A stretch of 63,531 nucleotides of DNA from Sporomusaceae bacterium (GCA_022839045.1 JALHDI010000009.1:1-63531), one strand, 5' to 3'; shown: positions 53,822 through 62,656, numbered from the stretch's first letter. Program-made: numbers and translations. Notes: a model not told the origin generated them from the letters alone.

Positions 53822-55101
53822 TTCACGGCCTCCCATCTGCCCATAATCGCCGCGTCAATACAGCGGAAAACATCGCCGCAGTATACCGTCGCCGCCGTTT
53901 GCGCCCGCAGGCCCTTAGCCATCTTGATGCCGTTCAGCGCCATCGCCTTGGCATGCTTGTGGGACTCGTGCTTCATGACGATCGGGCATGTGCTGTCAAG
54001 CAGCTTGCCGCCGCTTTCCTCGATCGTTTTCGTGTAGCCGTTGTAGTCGGCGAGCGCCTGGTTTGATTTGGTCGTCCAAATCCACAGCTCGACCCCCTGC
54101 TTGACTTTTTTCCCCTTGAGATAGCCGGCGATATCCCTGATCTCGTCGATCGCCAGGTGGGGGCAGCCGACACTGACGAAATCCACCGGGCCGCCGCCCG
54201 GATCGCAAACCATCGCGACGGTCTCGTCATAATCCCGCTGCGTGATGTCGAACACCGCCAGCGGTTCTTTGCCGCCCAGTGCGTCTTCCAGCGACCTGGC
54301 CTCGGGAGTAACGCCGACGATATGGCAAATCTCCGCATTCGAGGAGGTCGCCAGCGACGAGAAGCACTGCCGAAGTTTCTTGATGTCCGGCCTGGCAAAG
54401 CTGCCGCTAACGATCGGTTTCCCTTCGCCGGGGATAAACCGCCCCATCGTATAACCGATGACATCCCAGTCGAAAAGTGTCGCCGCGGGGCATTTGATGT
54501 TGAAGACGACATTGCCGTAGCGCTCTTTTCTGACGTGCAGGCCCCACAGCGGCGTCCGCCCGCAGATCGCCGAACAGACCGCCGCCTCGATGCCGTCTGC
54601 GTTGCCGCATGCGCCGAACAGCGAGTTGCTCATCAATACATTGCTCGACTCGGTTGTGACGAAATGTTCGCCCGGCACCGGGATCCAGCCGGAGAAATAC
54701 GGCGTGCAGGTATGTACCTCGGAAACGCCTGCCTCTCTGGTGATCGCGTAGTAGCGGTTGTTTTTATCGAAATAATCCTTGCTCAAATGCACCGTGTCGT
54801 AATCCCTTGTGACGCAGGCCGCCACGCACGTCTGCACGGCGCAGCCGTCGGCGAACCGGCCGATTTCGATGGTTTTGTCGCTGTTCAAGTAGAATTTGGA
54901 AAAGATTTCGTTATAATCGTCGGTCGCAAACCCGTCCAGATAGTGCTGCGCGCCGATGAACAGCGTCGCCCGGCTGATTTCGCACAGTTCTTCCGCGCCG
55001 AGCACTTGGGCATAATTGACGATGAACTGCAGGGCTTGCTGCTTAAACTCCCCCAGCTCGCCAGCCAGCATCTTCTGTTCATACTCGGTTAATCTCACCA
55101 T
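53818..55101 (-). CDS. AcnX large catalytic subunit, DUF521
   Basis: 427 residues from ATG 55101 (GGAGGGG site). Conserved aconitase X regions: SNVLMSNSLFGACGNADGIE, VFNIKCPAATLFDWDVIG, GPVDFVSVGCPHLAIDE and LDSTCPIVM with the Fe-S ligand cysteines. Likely cis-3-hydroxy-L-proline dehydratase (delta1-pyrroline-2-carboxylate product), since an OCD-family reductase follows. It is divergent from the XRE-cupin regulator gene. Confidence 0.9.
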   Translation of the reverse strand: MVRLTEYEQKMLAGELGEFKQQALQFIVNYAQVLGAEELCEISRATLFIGAQHYLDGFATDDYNEIFSKFYLNSDKTIEIGRFADGCAVQTCVAACVTRDYDTVHLSKDYFDKNNRYYAITREAGVSEVHTCTPYFSGWIPVPGEHFVTTESSNVLMSNSLFGACGNADGIEAAVCSAICGRTPLWGLHVRKERYGNVVFNIKCPAATLFDWDVIGYTMGRFIPGEGKPIVSGSFARPDIKKLRQCFSSLATSSNAEICHIVGVTPEARSLEDALGGKEPLAVFDITQRDYDETVAMVCDPGGGPVDFVSVGCPHLAIDEIRDIAGYLKGKKVKQGVELWIWTTKSNQALADYNGYTKTIEESGGKLLDSTCPIVMKHESHKHAKAMALNGIKMAKGLRAQTAATVYCGDVFRCIDAAIMGRWEAVK

Positions 55102-55470
55102 AGTCACCCCTCCAACCTCACATTTTACAAAAATACATCTTCCGGCCCGCCTTAATCTTTCAAATACGACAAATAAATTTATCAAATAGTAAAAGATCAT
55201 CCGGAAGACAATTTTATAGCCAAGTAACAGGGTAGTAATCAGGCTAGAGAAAATCCGCCCTATTTAAGTCTACAAAGCAATTTTTTCTATTTTTTCCTGA
55301 CACCATATTATCACCCCCTTTTTTTGCGGTCAATAACAATTTTTCATATATGAAATTTTAACGCCAGTTACCGCCTAACTATCCAGATTGATATTTCATT
55401 ACATGCTATTTTATATTATGATTGACTGGAGAGCGAAAATCGGCGGGCCGTTACGAAAGGAATAACTGCC
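55102..55470. other. Divergent control region between acnX and the XRE-cupin gene
   Basis: AT-rich, 370 bases, no gene. Holds the regulator promoter (55388-55417) and, on the minus strand, candidate elements TTGTCT-17-TATTTG for acnX. A TTGATA element occurs on both sides. Confidence 0.45.
55388..55417 (+). promoter_or_regulatory. Promoter with embedded operator-like motif for the XRE-cupin gene
   Basis: TTGATA (55388-55393) and TATATT (55412-55417) are 18 bases apart. The reverse complement around the -35 reads ATATCAATCTGGAT, a variant of TATCAA-n2-TGAGAT, consistent with autoregulation. Confidence 0.5.
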
Positions 55471-56034
55471 GTGAATAACGTCGGCAACAGAATCAAGGAA
55501 ATACGGAAAACAAAAGATCTCACCCTCCAGGACCTGGCGGAAAAATCCGGCTTGTCGTCCGGTTTCCTAAGCAAGGTGGAGCGCGATCTTAACAGCCCCA
55601 GCCTGGCAAACTTGTATAAGATCTGTCAGGCCCTGCACATCCAGGTCAACGACCTGCTGGCAGAAAAAAAAGCCTATGATATCGTGATGAAAAAAGCCGC
55701 GCGGCCGGTCATCTTCGATTATGAGGGAATCCTCCGCAACGAGGCCGCCTCCGAAGGTCGCCATTTCATCAAAGGCACCATTCTGACGATGATAAAAGAC
55801 GGGCTGGAACACCACTCGGCCGGCCACTTCTACGACGAGCTCGGCATCGTTCTCCAGGGCTCCTGCCAGATGCGGATCGGCGGCCGGACCTACGTTTTGG
55901 AAGAAGGCGACACCATTTACATCGAGGCCAACACGCCCCACAAGTTCCAGAAACTATCGAAAGAAGACTGCATCACCTTCTGGGCCAAGGCAGAAAAACC
56001 CACCGACAGCAAGGTACCGCTTTCCCCTGAGTAA
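55471..56034 (+). CDS. XRE-cupin transcriptional regulator
   Basis: 187 residues from GTG 55471 (AAAGGAA site). N-terminal HTH_3 (about 7-61: LTLQDLAEKSGLSSGFLSKV, ERDLNSPSLANLYKIC). C-terminal cupin (about 100-175: HSAGHFYDELGIVLQGSCQM, EEGDTIYIEANTPHKF) that could bind a small ligand. This class controls amino-acid and amine catabolic genes. Its position beside acnX and the recurrent motif nearby make it the likely regulator of the whole 41-55 kb set. Confidence 0.92.
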   Translation: MNNVGNRIKEIRKTKDLTLQDLAEKSGLSSGFLSKVERDLNSPSLANLYKICQALHIQVNDLLAEKKAYDIVMKKAARPVIFDYEGILRNEAASEGRHFIKGTILTMIKDGLEHHSAGHFYDELGIVLQGSCQMRIGGRTYVLEEGDTIYIEANTPHKFQKLSKEDCITFWAKAEKPTDSKVPLSPE

Positions 56035-56081
56035 TGTATCTCAAACCTTCGCGGCCCTTCACCGCCTACTTGCGAAAAAAA

Positions 56082-56120
56082 CAAGCCTCGTCAGCCGGAA
56101 CAAACGGCTGACGAGGCTTG
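56082..56120. terminator. Bidirectional terminator between XRE-cupin and kinase genes
   Basis: A perfect 16-bp stem (56082-56097 with 56105-56120) around GAACAAA. The minus strand continues with TTTTTTTC and the plus strand with CTATGTTTCTTT. The genes are convergent. Confidence 0.85.
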
Positions 56121-56166
56121 CTATGTTTCTTTAGACTGTTTCGCTTTCGAATGCCGCCTGCCAGGT

Positions 56167-57552
56167 TCAGGCGCCTGATGTTATCCGAAACACGCTCGGG
56201 TTGTGGCTTATCGGGAAGATAATCTGGAATACCGTTCCTTGCGGCGATGTTTTGACATCGATCTTCGCTCCGTGTCGTTCCGCAATTCGATAGCACACCG
56301 CCAGTCCCAGCCCAGTCCCATTTTCCTTCGTCGTCAAGAATGGCGTGCCCAGCTTTTCCAGTAGATCCTGCGGTATCCCATTGCCGGTGTCACGAACGAC
56401 CAGCACTATCTTGCGCTTTTCCGTATATGTTTGGATTGTCAGCCTCCCACCGGGCGCCATGGCCTCGAAGCCGTTCCGGGTCAGGTTGAGCAATAGTTGC
56501 CGCATTTCTTTCTCATCCATGTCGATAGCGGGAACCTTACCCAACTGAACTTCAATGTCACGCCCGGTTCGGTATGCTTCAGCCTGCAACAAAGGCAACA
56601 GAGATTTAATGACATCATTAAGATTGTAGCACTTGAAATTCACGACTTTGTTCTTGGCCAGCGACAAAAAGTCGCTGATGATTGCGTTGGCTCTATCCAA
56701 TTCTTCGATCATGGTTTTTAGTTGTTCGCGATAATTGCCATTGTCATACTTACGCTGGAACAACTGTAAATAACCCCGCACCGTCGTCAGCGGGTTCCGG
56801 ACTTCGTGGCCGATGCTGGCAGCCATTTCGCCCACTATGTTCAAACGTTCCAAACGCGCCATTTCCTGTTCGAAACGTTTGCGTTCGGTAATGTCTTCAA
56901 TCACCAGAAAGATCTTCTCTCCATCTACCATTCGTAAAGGGGTCTTGCTGACTGTTAAAATTCGTTCTCCCACCTGCGATGAATCGCAGCGGCATTCCAA
57001 GCGCGAGATGTCGTGGTTTGATATTATGGTTTTGTTCGCTTCGTGTGGCAAGCCGATTAAGCTGAGAACATCATCAAGCTGTTTGCCGGCGATATCCTCC
57101 ACCGCGACGAGAAACTCTTCGCAAAAAATCCTGTTGCCCACGAGAATCTTGCCGGACAGGCCCTCAATCACCAGCAGACTGCACGGAACTGTTGCAATAA
57201 CCTTTTCGATGAAACTATTACTGTGATCCAACGTCTCATTCGACTGGCGGAGGATGTTGCTCGATTCCATGTAACCACGTTCCATCATCGCGAATATGGA
57301 TAGGTTCTCCATGAAAAATTCCGCGAACCGCTTTACCATCTGCACACTCTCTTCGACCATGGGAGTGCGTAATAAGACCGCAAGCAATAATTGATGATGA
57401 ATCTCCGCCATTCCCAGTACGTCCAGCCCGTTGGCGACTGCTTCACGCCCAATAACATGCGCTCGCAAAAGAGCGGCTTCGCCGGCTCCCGCTAGATAGT
57501 CCTGGAGCGAATCCGTATATTGTGCCACCAACTCCGGTAACTTGTCGCTCAT
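56167..57552 (-). CDS. Histidine kinase with RsbU-like N-terminal domain
   Basis: 461 residues from ATG 57552 (GGAGGAG site). Residues 1-95 (PELVAQYTDSLQDYLAG, LLRAHVIGREAVANGLDVLG) look like the four-helix RsbU N-terminal domain, the docking site of RsbT. A PAS domain follows (about 130-230), then HisKA with His near 249 in GHEVRNPLTTVRGYLQ and an HATPase domain. It overlaps rsbX by 4 bases, ending the stressosome operon. In Bacillus, RsbT activates the RsbU phosphatase; here the target seems to be a kinase. Confidence 0.87.
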   Translation of the reverse strand: MSDKLPELVAQYTDSLQDYLAGAGEAALLRAHVIGREAVANGLDVLGMAEIHHQLLLAVLLRTPMVEESVQMVKRFAEFFMENLSIFAMMERGYMESSNILRQSNETLDHSNSFIEKVIATVPCSLLVIEGLSGKILVGNRIFCEEFLVAVEDIAGKQLDDVLSLIGLPHEANKTIISNHDISRLECRCDSSQVGERILTVSKTPLRMVDGEKIFLVIEDITERKRFEQEMARLERLNIVGEMAASIGHEVRNPLTTVRGYLQLFQRKYDNGNYREQLKTMIEELDRANAIISDFLSLAKNKVVNFKCYNLNDVIKSLLPLLQAEAYRTGRDIEVQLGKVPAIDMDEKEMRQLLLNLTRNGFEAMAPGGRLTIQTYTEKRKIVLVVRDTGNGIPQDLLEKLGTPFLTTKENGTGLGLAVCYRIAERHGAKIDVKTSPQGTVFQIIFPISHNPSVFRITSGA

Positions 57553-58157
57553 TGTACTCCTCCGCAATAACGCGTAACCAGCACCAACGCATCATCCTCA
57601 CCCTTACTATACCGGCTAATGATACGATCAGCAATTTGCTGTGTCGAATAATTCATGGTCTCTTCTCTGGTAAAGTTGTATCTTATCCCGTCAGTGACGA
57701 TTATTAGCGTATCTCCCTGCATAATGGGGATAACCGTCGGGTGTAACGGGGGTAAGTGGTAACCTACTATCCCGGAGTGCAGCAGCAAGGACTTGTACGC
57801 TATTCCTTTGCTGGCGTTGGAATACGACAAGACTCCTTCCACATTGCCCACGCCCAACCATGTCATCTTATGGTCGATTATGTTGAACGATGCCAGGCTC
57901 ATCGCCGCGCCGCGCGTTTTCTTTAATGCGTTATGGCAACGTTTCATCAACGATATTACCGATTCGTCAGGGGAGGCGTCCAGTATCGCAGCGGCGGTTC
58001 TGGCAGCGACGGCGGCTTCGGAACCGTGTCCCAATCCATCTATGGCCGCGGCCAGAAAACCGCCTGGAAACGCTGTAACCAGATACATATCTCCCGATTC
58101 GGTTTCTCCCGCCAGCTTCTGGATAGTGGCGCCCCAGTCCAAAATTTTTCTATCCAT
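57549..58157 (-). CDS. rsbX: RsbX-like PP2C phosphatase
   Basis: 202 residues of the SpoIIE/PP2C type: FLAAAIDGLGHGSEAAVAA and LIIVTDGI with the metal-binding Asp residues. RsbX removes phosphate from RsbS and RsbR and resets the stressosome. It abuts rsbT with no gap. Confidence 0.88.
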   Translation of the reverse strand: MDRKILDWGATIQKLAGETESGDMYLVTAFPGGFLAAAIDGLGHGSEAAVAARTAAAILDASPDESVISLMKRCHNALKKTRGAAMSLASFNIIDHKMTWLGVGNVEGVLSYSNASKGIAYKSLLLHSGIVGYHLPPLHPTVIPIMQGDTLIIVTDGIRYNFTREETMNYSTQQIADRIISRYSKGEDDALVLVTRYCGGVQ

Positions 58158-58559
58158 TTAACGCACCCATTTGATTACCGTCACGGTAGTTCCCTTACCA
58201 ACCTCGGAGACTATGTCAAAATCGTCCATTAGCCGTCTTGTCCCCGGCAGACCCAATCCCAGGCCTATCCCCGTCGAATAGCCGTCCTGCATGGCTTTGG
58301 CGATATCGCCGATACCCGGTCCCGCATCGCGGGCGATTACGGTAATGCCCTTCTTGCCTTTCTGATGGACCAGGCTCAATTTGATTTCGCCTATGCCAGC
58401 ATAATCAACAATGTTTCGCGCCAACTCGGAAATCGCCGTGGCGATCGTGGTTAGCTCGCTGCTGGAGAAACCTAGATGGGTCGCCATCATACGCCCTTTC
58501 TGGCGGGCGATAACAATGTCGCTTTCCAGCCTGATGGGTACGGATATTTCATTTTCCAT
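58158..58559 (-). CDS. rsbT: RsbT-like serine kinase / switch protein
   Basis: 133 residues from ATG 58559. GHKL ATPase motifs: N-box ELARNIVDYA, G1 DAGPGIGD and G2 GIGLGLGLPG. RsbT phosphorylates RsbS/RsbR and then leaves to activate a downstream protein. It overlaps rsbS by 11 bases. Confidence 0.92.
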   Translation of the reverse strand: MENEISVPIRLESDIVIARQKGRMMATHLGFSSSELTTIATAISELARNIVDYAGIGEIKLSLVHQKGKKGITVIARDAGPGIGDIAKAMQDGYSTGIGLGLGLPGTRRLMDDFDIVSEVGKGTTVTVIKWVR

Positions 58560-58926
58560 TTGTTCGCCCCATCCCCTTCGTCCGCCGATCCAGATAAAGA
58601 AGACCTTCTTCGAGGTCCAGCGCGGTCGCCACACCTCCAAGCGTCAATCCCAACTGGACCATCGCAAACGCGACTTCGGGCTGAATACCGACAATGACGG
58701 TCTCCGCACCGCGCAATTTTGTTATATGGGCAATGGCGCGCAACGTCCGGGCAGCGAACGAATCTACTACATCCAGAACTGTTACATCAACGACTACCCC
58801 GCACGTACGGAACTTGCCCACCTGTTCGGCCAGATCGTCGCGCAATTGGAATAAGTCAGCGTCGGTCAGCGCGGATTGGATGGAAGCTATTAGATAACCA
58901 CCCTGTTTAAGAATTGGGACCCTCAC
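58549..58926 (-). CDS. rsbS: RsbS-like STAS stressosome core protein
   Basis: 125 residues, a single STAS domain: VPILKQGGYLIASIQSALTD at the front and DVVDSFAARTL with the phosphorylatable Ser. RsbS forms the stressosome scaffold with RsbR and holds RsbT. ATG/GTG start near 58926 lies 30 bases after rsbR. Confidence 0.92.
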   Translation of the reverse strand: MRVPILKQGGYLIASIQSALTDADLFQLRDDLAEQVGKFRTCGVVVDVTVLDVVDSFAARTLRAIAHITKLRGAETVIVGIQPEVAFAMVQLGLTLGGVATALDLEEGLLYLDRRTKGMGRTNGK

Positions 58927-58956
58927 TGTTTACCCACCTTTACCCGGTGAATTTGC

Positions 58957-59843
58957 TCAGTTGCTTTCTGCTTTGATCACTTTTAGACCTAACAGCCGGT
59001 CGGCTTCTTCAATGCCGCCCTGCAGGTCGCCCATGGTTTTTAAGCTACTCAAATTCACGCCGATAGTCACCAGTGTTTGGGCAATTTCGGGCGACACGCC
59101 CGAGACAATGGTATTGGCGCCCAAAAGCCGTGCCGCTTCCACCGTTTGTACCATATGATTGGCGACCTTGGAGTCTACATTGGGAACGCCCGTGATGTCC
59201 ATAACCACGACCTTGGCACGGTTGGCCCGGATGGCGTACAGTAGTTGCCCGGTTAGCTGGCGGGCGCGATGGGAGTCGAGCACGCCAATGATCGGCAGTA
59301 TGAGCATCCCATCACGAACCTGCAAGACAGGGGTGGAGAGCTCCCGGATAGCTTCTTCCTGTTGGCGGACGACTTTCTCCCGCTCATCAATAAATGCCAT
59401 CGCAACGATGGAGAGAATCTTATTGGCAACGGGCTCGTAAATCCCCAACGCTGCCGATAATTTCGTTATGTCCTGCTGATACCGTTCGAACAGACTCCGC
59501 CCGTAAACATCGCGCAGCGGAGCATACCGCCGATGATTTGTTCGGTCGTCATCCCCCGCAGTACGCCGCGTTCCGCCAATGTATTGGCGTAATTCTGAGC
59601 GCCGTCATACAGACCTGTCTCCAAACAGCCGACGCAGGTATCATAGATTGTGATTGATTCAGTCTCCATGTCGTCGGGAGTCAAACCTGCCAGCAAGCCC
59701 TTCGACATCATCTGCCGTACCCATTGCCGCCGCAATTCATCCCGCTTTTCACGGAAGTGCGAGACCAGTCCAGGCAGCAATACGGCATATTCGTCGGCGG
59801 GCTGTGTCCCGAGGGTTAAAAACTGATTGCCGTCATTTATCAT
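58957..59843 (-). pseudogene. rsbR: RsbR stressosome sensor, split by a frameshift
   Basis: The N-terminal frame (59843-59466) encodes an RsbR globin-like sensor start (VLLPGLVSHFREKRDELRRQ, then DTCVGCLETGLYDGAQNYAN). The rest runs in another frame: LRDVYGRSLFERYQQDITKL, GIYEPVANKILSIV, then the STAS domain (RELSTPVLQVRDGMLILPI, DITGVPNVDSKVANHM). A one-base shift near 59525 splits them. Joined, this is a normal RsbR of about 290 residues. As read here, two separate pieces would be made unless the shift is a sequencing error. Confidence 0.8.
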
Positions 59844-60029
59844 TCCTTAATCCTCCTTGTATTTTGTAAACGATGGTTTTTTCTACATTTATTGCCACAT
59901 ACCTTCGATGAACAATGTCGAATTTTGTAAAATAGGTATTTTTTGTTCAAAAGCATGAATGCAGCTTGCGGCCTACCGCGGGCGGGCCATATGCTTTGAA
60001 ACGGCCAGCCTATTTCGAGCAGATGAAAA

Positions 60030-60070
60030 GGAGGCCGCCCAAAAGTTCAGCGAACTCATGGGAGACCTCC
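60030..60070 (-). terminator. Hairpin terminator, homologue of the one at 62552
   Basis: GGAGG...CCTCC with inner CCCAAAAGTTC/GAACTCATGGG; TTTTCATC follows on the minus strand. Sequence and layout are closely related to 62552-62590. Confidence 0.55.
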
Positions 60071-60334
60071 TACGATAGGGCACTGATAGGGCACTATGTG
60101 GCCATCGAGCTTTCATCGAGCCAAAACCCTGTTGGGTTTTTGCCCTTTATTTCACCCTGCGGGGTATAAGCGACCACATCGCTGCTGAAGCAGCGTGTGT
60201 CTTTTTACATCATGCCGCCCCTTCTGGCGCAAGCGCGGGATACGGGAATGGCGTTACTTAATCGCGGAAATAGCGGATTTTCGAGAAGCAAATGGTGAAA
60301 TATGCGCATTCTTTTGCATTAGTCTCTTAAATGC

Positions 60335-60359
60335 GTTAGCATTACGTTAGCATTTGGGC
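60335..60359. repeat. Left copy of a 25-base repeat flanking the island
   Basis: GTTAGCATTACGTTAGCATT plus TGGGC. The right copy at 62610-62634 is GTTAGCAAAATGTTAGCATT plus TTGGC. Each contains two GTTAGCA units. This resembles the double arms of tyrosine-recombinase sites. Confidence 0.5.
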
Positions 60360-60521
60360 AAGATCATTTCGTTCAACTGCCTAATATTCGATAATGCCTT
60401 CACTCCAAAGACCGTCCCTATCCAACCTCCTTCTTCCTACACATACGACATGCATCGAGGTCCCAATAAAGGTGTGAAAAGAAAACAAACCATTCATATC
60501 TCGATAGAGTCACTCACCTTA

Positions 60522-61069
60522 TCACCAGTCCTCAGAAATTATTAGTTCTGTCGCTCGACCGTCTTTGTAAAGTGATAGGAATGTATATTTCAACCCGTCA
60601 ACTACGTAATGAATCTCATATGACTTTATTAATCTTGTGGCTTTCCAAGTTTCATTGACTTCCGCTTCGCCTAACCTGGCGCGTATTTCCTCAAAGTTCA
60701 TACCCAGCTTATTGATAACTACTCCCCTAATATTTATCTCTGTATTGACAATAATATACCCTACCATACCGCCGCCCAAAACGAGCGTCAGGCCCAAATC
60801 CTTGTAAATTATGCACGGGAATATTATGTGCGATTTCTCAACAGCAGTGGTAGCTTCTATATAGTTTTCGCCAAGTCGGCTGATTAATTCATCCTTGGAC
60901 AAGTTGAGCATTTCTTTGAAAAATTTGCTGTCCAATCTGTTTGATTCTGCTGGCGCTGCCTGATTACCATCACCTTGCGAAATTGCCTTTGCATTCGCTT
61001 TTTCTATGTGCAAACGGTTAATGCACAGCTTATTAATACAATTAAAATAATTGACAAGGTTCTTTTCAT
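60522..61069 (-). pseudogene. Putative lipoprotein, frameshifted near its signal peptide
   Basis: ATG 61069 begins a signal-like MKRTLSIILIVLISCALTVC, then the frame hits a stop. A shift of one base joins it to the frame running from 61013 to 60522 (HIEKANAKAISQGDG, FKEMLNLSKDELISRLGENY, YKDLGLTLVLGGGMVGYIIV). The mature part is about 155 residues of unknown family. It may be an exported lipoprotein. The break may be a sequencing error. Confidence 0.5.
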
Positions 61070-61111
61070 GCCGGTGCCGCCTTTCTTCCGGTCAGTGATT
61101 ACACTTTATAC

Positions 61112-61849
61112 TTACAATCCATTTTTATTCCGAGCTTCCAGACGATGCTGAAGACTTTGATTAGTATATGCAAGCATGAAATGGCTAGAACATCGTTGAG
61201 AACCACACCGACTGTTTTGAGCAGTGTATTCTAAATATATTTGGATCTTATCGGAAGATCCTTGAGCTTGAAGTCCGTCCCAAACGTTATAAGCGCCATT
61301 AGGGTTAGCTTGCCCTGTTCTCGTCGACACTCCATATTTTGATTGGATGATTGACAAGAATTTCGTATAGGTATCTCTTTCGCTATCTCCGCCATCACCT
61401 GTTAAAAAACCAAACGTACCACCGTAAAATGCTCCATTTAGAAAGGCAAAATAATAAATGCCAGCGACCCCATCCAAATCGCCTTGATAGCTCACAATGA
61501 TACTACCGTCTTTTTGTGGCGAAAAAGAATTGTTGAACTCACTAAATCCTTGAGCCGCCATTGCTTGTGCTACTTGTTGCTGGCTTGCCTCCCAGGGAAC
61601 TCCTGCAAATCCATCTGGACCCGGAGCAGCATGTGCAGCGTAAGAATGAGTAACCATGATAAGACAGAGAACAATCACCGTAATAATAGAATTCCGCCAA
61701 TTTCCTAGCGCCGATCCACTAAAACTGCCAAGCAGACCTCCTAAACTCTCAAATACTTCCGCCCCAACTTCGTTAGGATGGCCACTGTCCCAATCGATTT
61801 TGATACTAATAACTTTCAGTAGCAACAACGCCGAAATTATTCTTTTCAT
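61112..61849 (-). CDS. Exported hypothetical protein of the island
   Basis: 245 residues from ATG 61849 (GGAGGAG site). A short hydrophobic start (IISALLLLKVISIKI) and a second hydrophobic segment near 58-75 (SIITVIVLCLIMVTHSYAAH) precede a soluble domain (DGFAGVPWEASQQQVAQAMA, then GGDSERDTYTKFLSIIQSKYG). The second segment looks like the real signal peptide with cleavage after AHA, so the true protein may begin later. The fold is unrecognised. Confidence 0.55.
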   Translation of the reverse strand: MKRIISALLLLKVISIKIDWDSGHPNEVGAEVFESLGGLLGSFSGSALGNWRNSIITVIVLCLIMVTHSYAAHAAPGPDGFAGVPWEASQQQVAQAMAAQGFSEFNNSFSPQKDGSIIVSYQGDLDGVAGIYYFAFLNGAFYGGTFGFLTGDGGDSERDTYTKFLSIIQSKYGVSTRTGQANPNGAYNVWDGLQAQGSSDKIQIYLEYTAQNSRCGSQRCSSHFMLAYTNQSLQHRLEARNKNGL

Positions 61850-61875
61850 TTTTCTCCTCCGCTCGAACATTCTGG

Positions 61876-62387
61876 CTACTCCGTTTTTTCAGTGCCATTA
61901 TATTCGAATTCGACGTTACCACCGAGACGAACGTAATATTCCATCAACTCTAGGGTCCGGTCCCTCAACCGTGATGTATATGCCTGGACCCTCTGAACTC
62001 TTCCTTGGGAACCAAATGGGAATGTTCCTACCATTTGTGCCTCTTTGGTGTGAAACTGAAGCCAGCCAAGTTGGGAGTCTACCAACAACTCTTTCTGACT
62101 GTCGTTCAATTTGGTAAGTAGTTTCTGATAGATCAATTCAACTCAATGTCCCAAAGAGCCAAGTATTTAGCTTCCAGCTCTACCCAAGCCTGGGTGGAAA
62201 ACCTGGTCGAACGGCTAAGTTCTCTTACCTCAATTCGGTAATCCCTGTCCAGCGGGTTTTGTTCTAACTTTTCTATGTACTGATGTCCCAGATCATATAC
62301 TCCCGCCCTGGAGTTAGCGATTCCCCCAAGGCCGAACAGATTCTGCGAAAAATAAACGAGAGCAACAAGCAGCAGAACTTTTCTCAT
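61876..62387 (-). pseudogene. LprI/DUF1311-like protein, frameshifted
   Basis: ATG 62387 (GGGAGGG site) starts with a signal peptide (RKVLLLVALVYFSQNLFGLG) and reaches AKYLALWDIELN before a stop. The next frame starts at the same point with IYQKLLTKLNDSQKELLVDS, QLGWLQFHTKE and ends at 61876. Together they have the DUF1311/LprI layout (E-L-N-x-x-Y-x-x-L-L, ...W-L-x-F). A single missing T between AATT and GATC explains the break. Confidence 0.55.
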
Positions 62388-62551
62388 CGCATCTATTACC
62401 CTCCCTGGGTGATCTAAATTCTCAAGCAATATATTGAACAATTTCTACATTTTTCCTGCTTCGAACGAAGTTAAACGAAAAGCCAATTAAACGGACGCCC
62501 CTTCCTTACCGTTAGCTGCTAGGTAACCTACATATTAACACGGCATGAAAA

Positions 62552-62590
62552 GAGGCTGCTCATAAGTTTGATCAACTCATGAACAGCCTC
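62552..62590 (-). terminator. Terminator downstream of groEL
   Basis: GAGGCTG (62552-62558) and CAGCCTC (62584-62590) close a long interrupted stem; TTTTCATG follows on the minus strand. It is closely related to the hairpin at 60030-60070. Confidence 0.6.
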
Positions 62591-62609
62591 AATTATTTTT
62601 GCAAATTCC

Positions 62610-62634
62610 GTTAGCAAAATGTTAGCATTTTGGC
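62610..62634. repeat. Right copy of the 25-base repeat
   Basis: Two GTTAGCA units 11 bases apart, related to 60335-60359, lying between the groEL stop and the terminator hairpin. Confidence 0.5.
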
Positions 62635-62656
62635 TTTTGTCTCAGGCGCAATCCTT

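Larger units (their letters stand above)
59844..60521. other. Long intergenic region with repeats
   Basis: AT-rich promoter zone of the stressosome operon (59844-59960) with TTTTGTAAA repeats, then a hairpin at 60030-60070 and a tandem GATAGGGCACT pair near 60074-60097. A second small hairpin AAACCC/GGGTTTTT lies near 60123-60137. A 25-base repeat sits at 60335-60359. No gene is supported. Confidence 0.5.

Noticed and set aside
56167..57552. RsbU phosphatase call for the last stressosome gene
   Set aside because: Only the N-terminal domain resembles RsbU; the C-terminal half is clearly HisKA plus HATPase, not PP2C.
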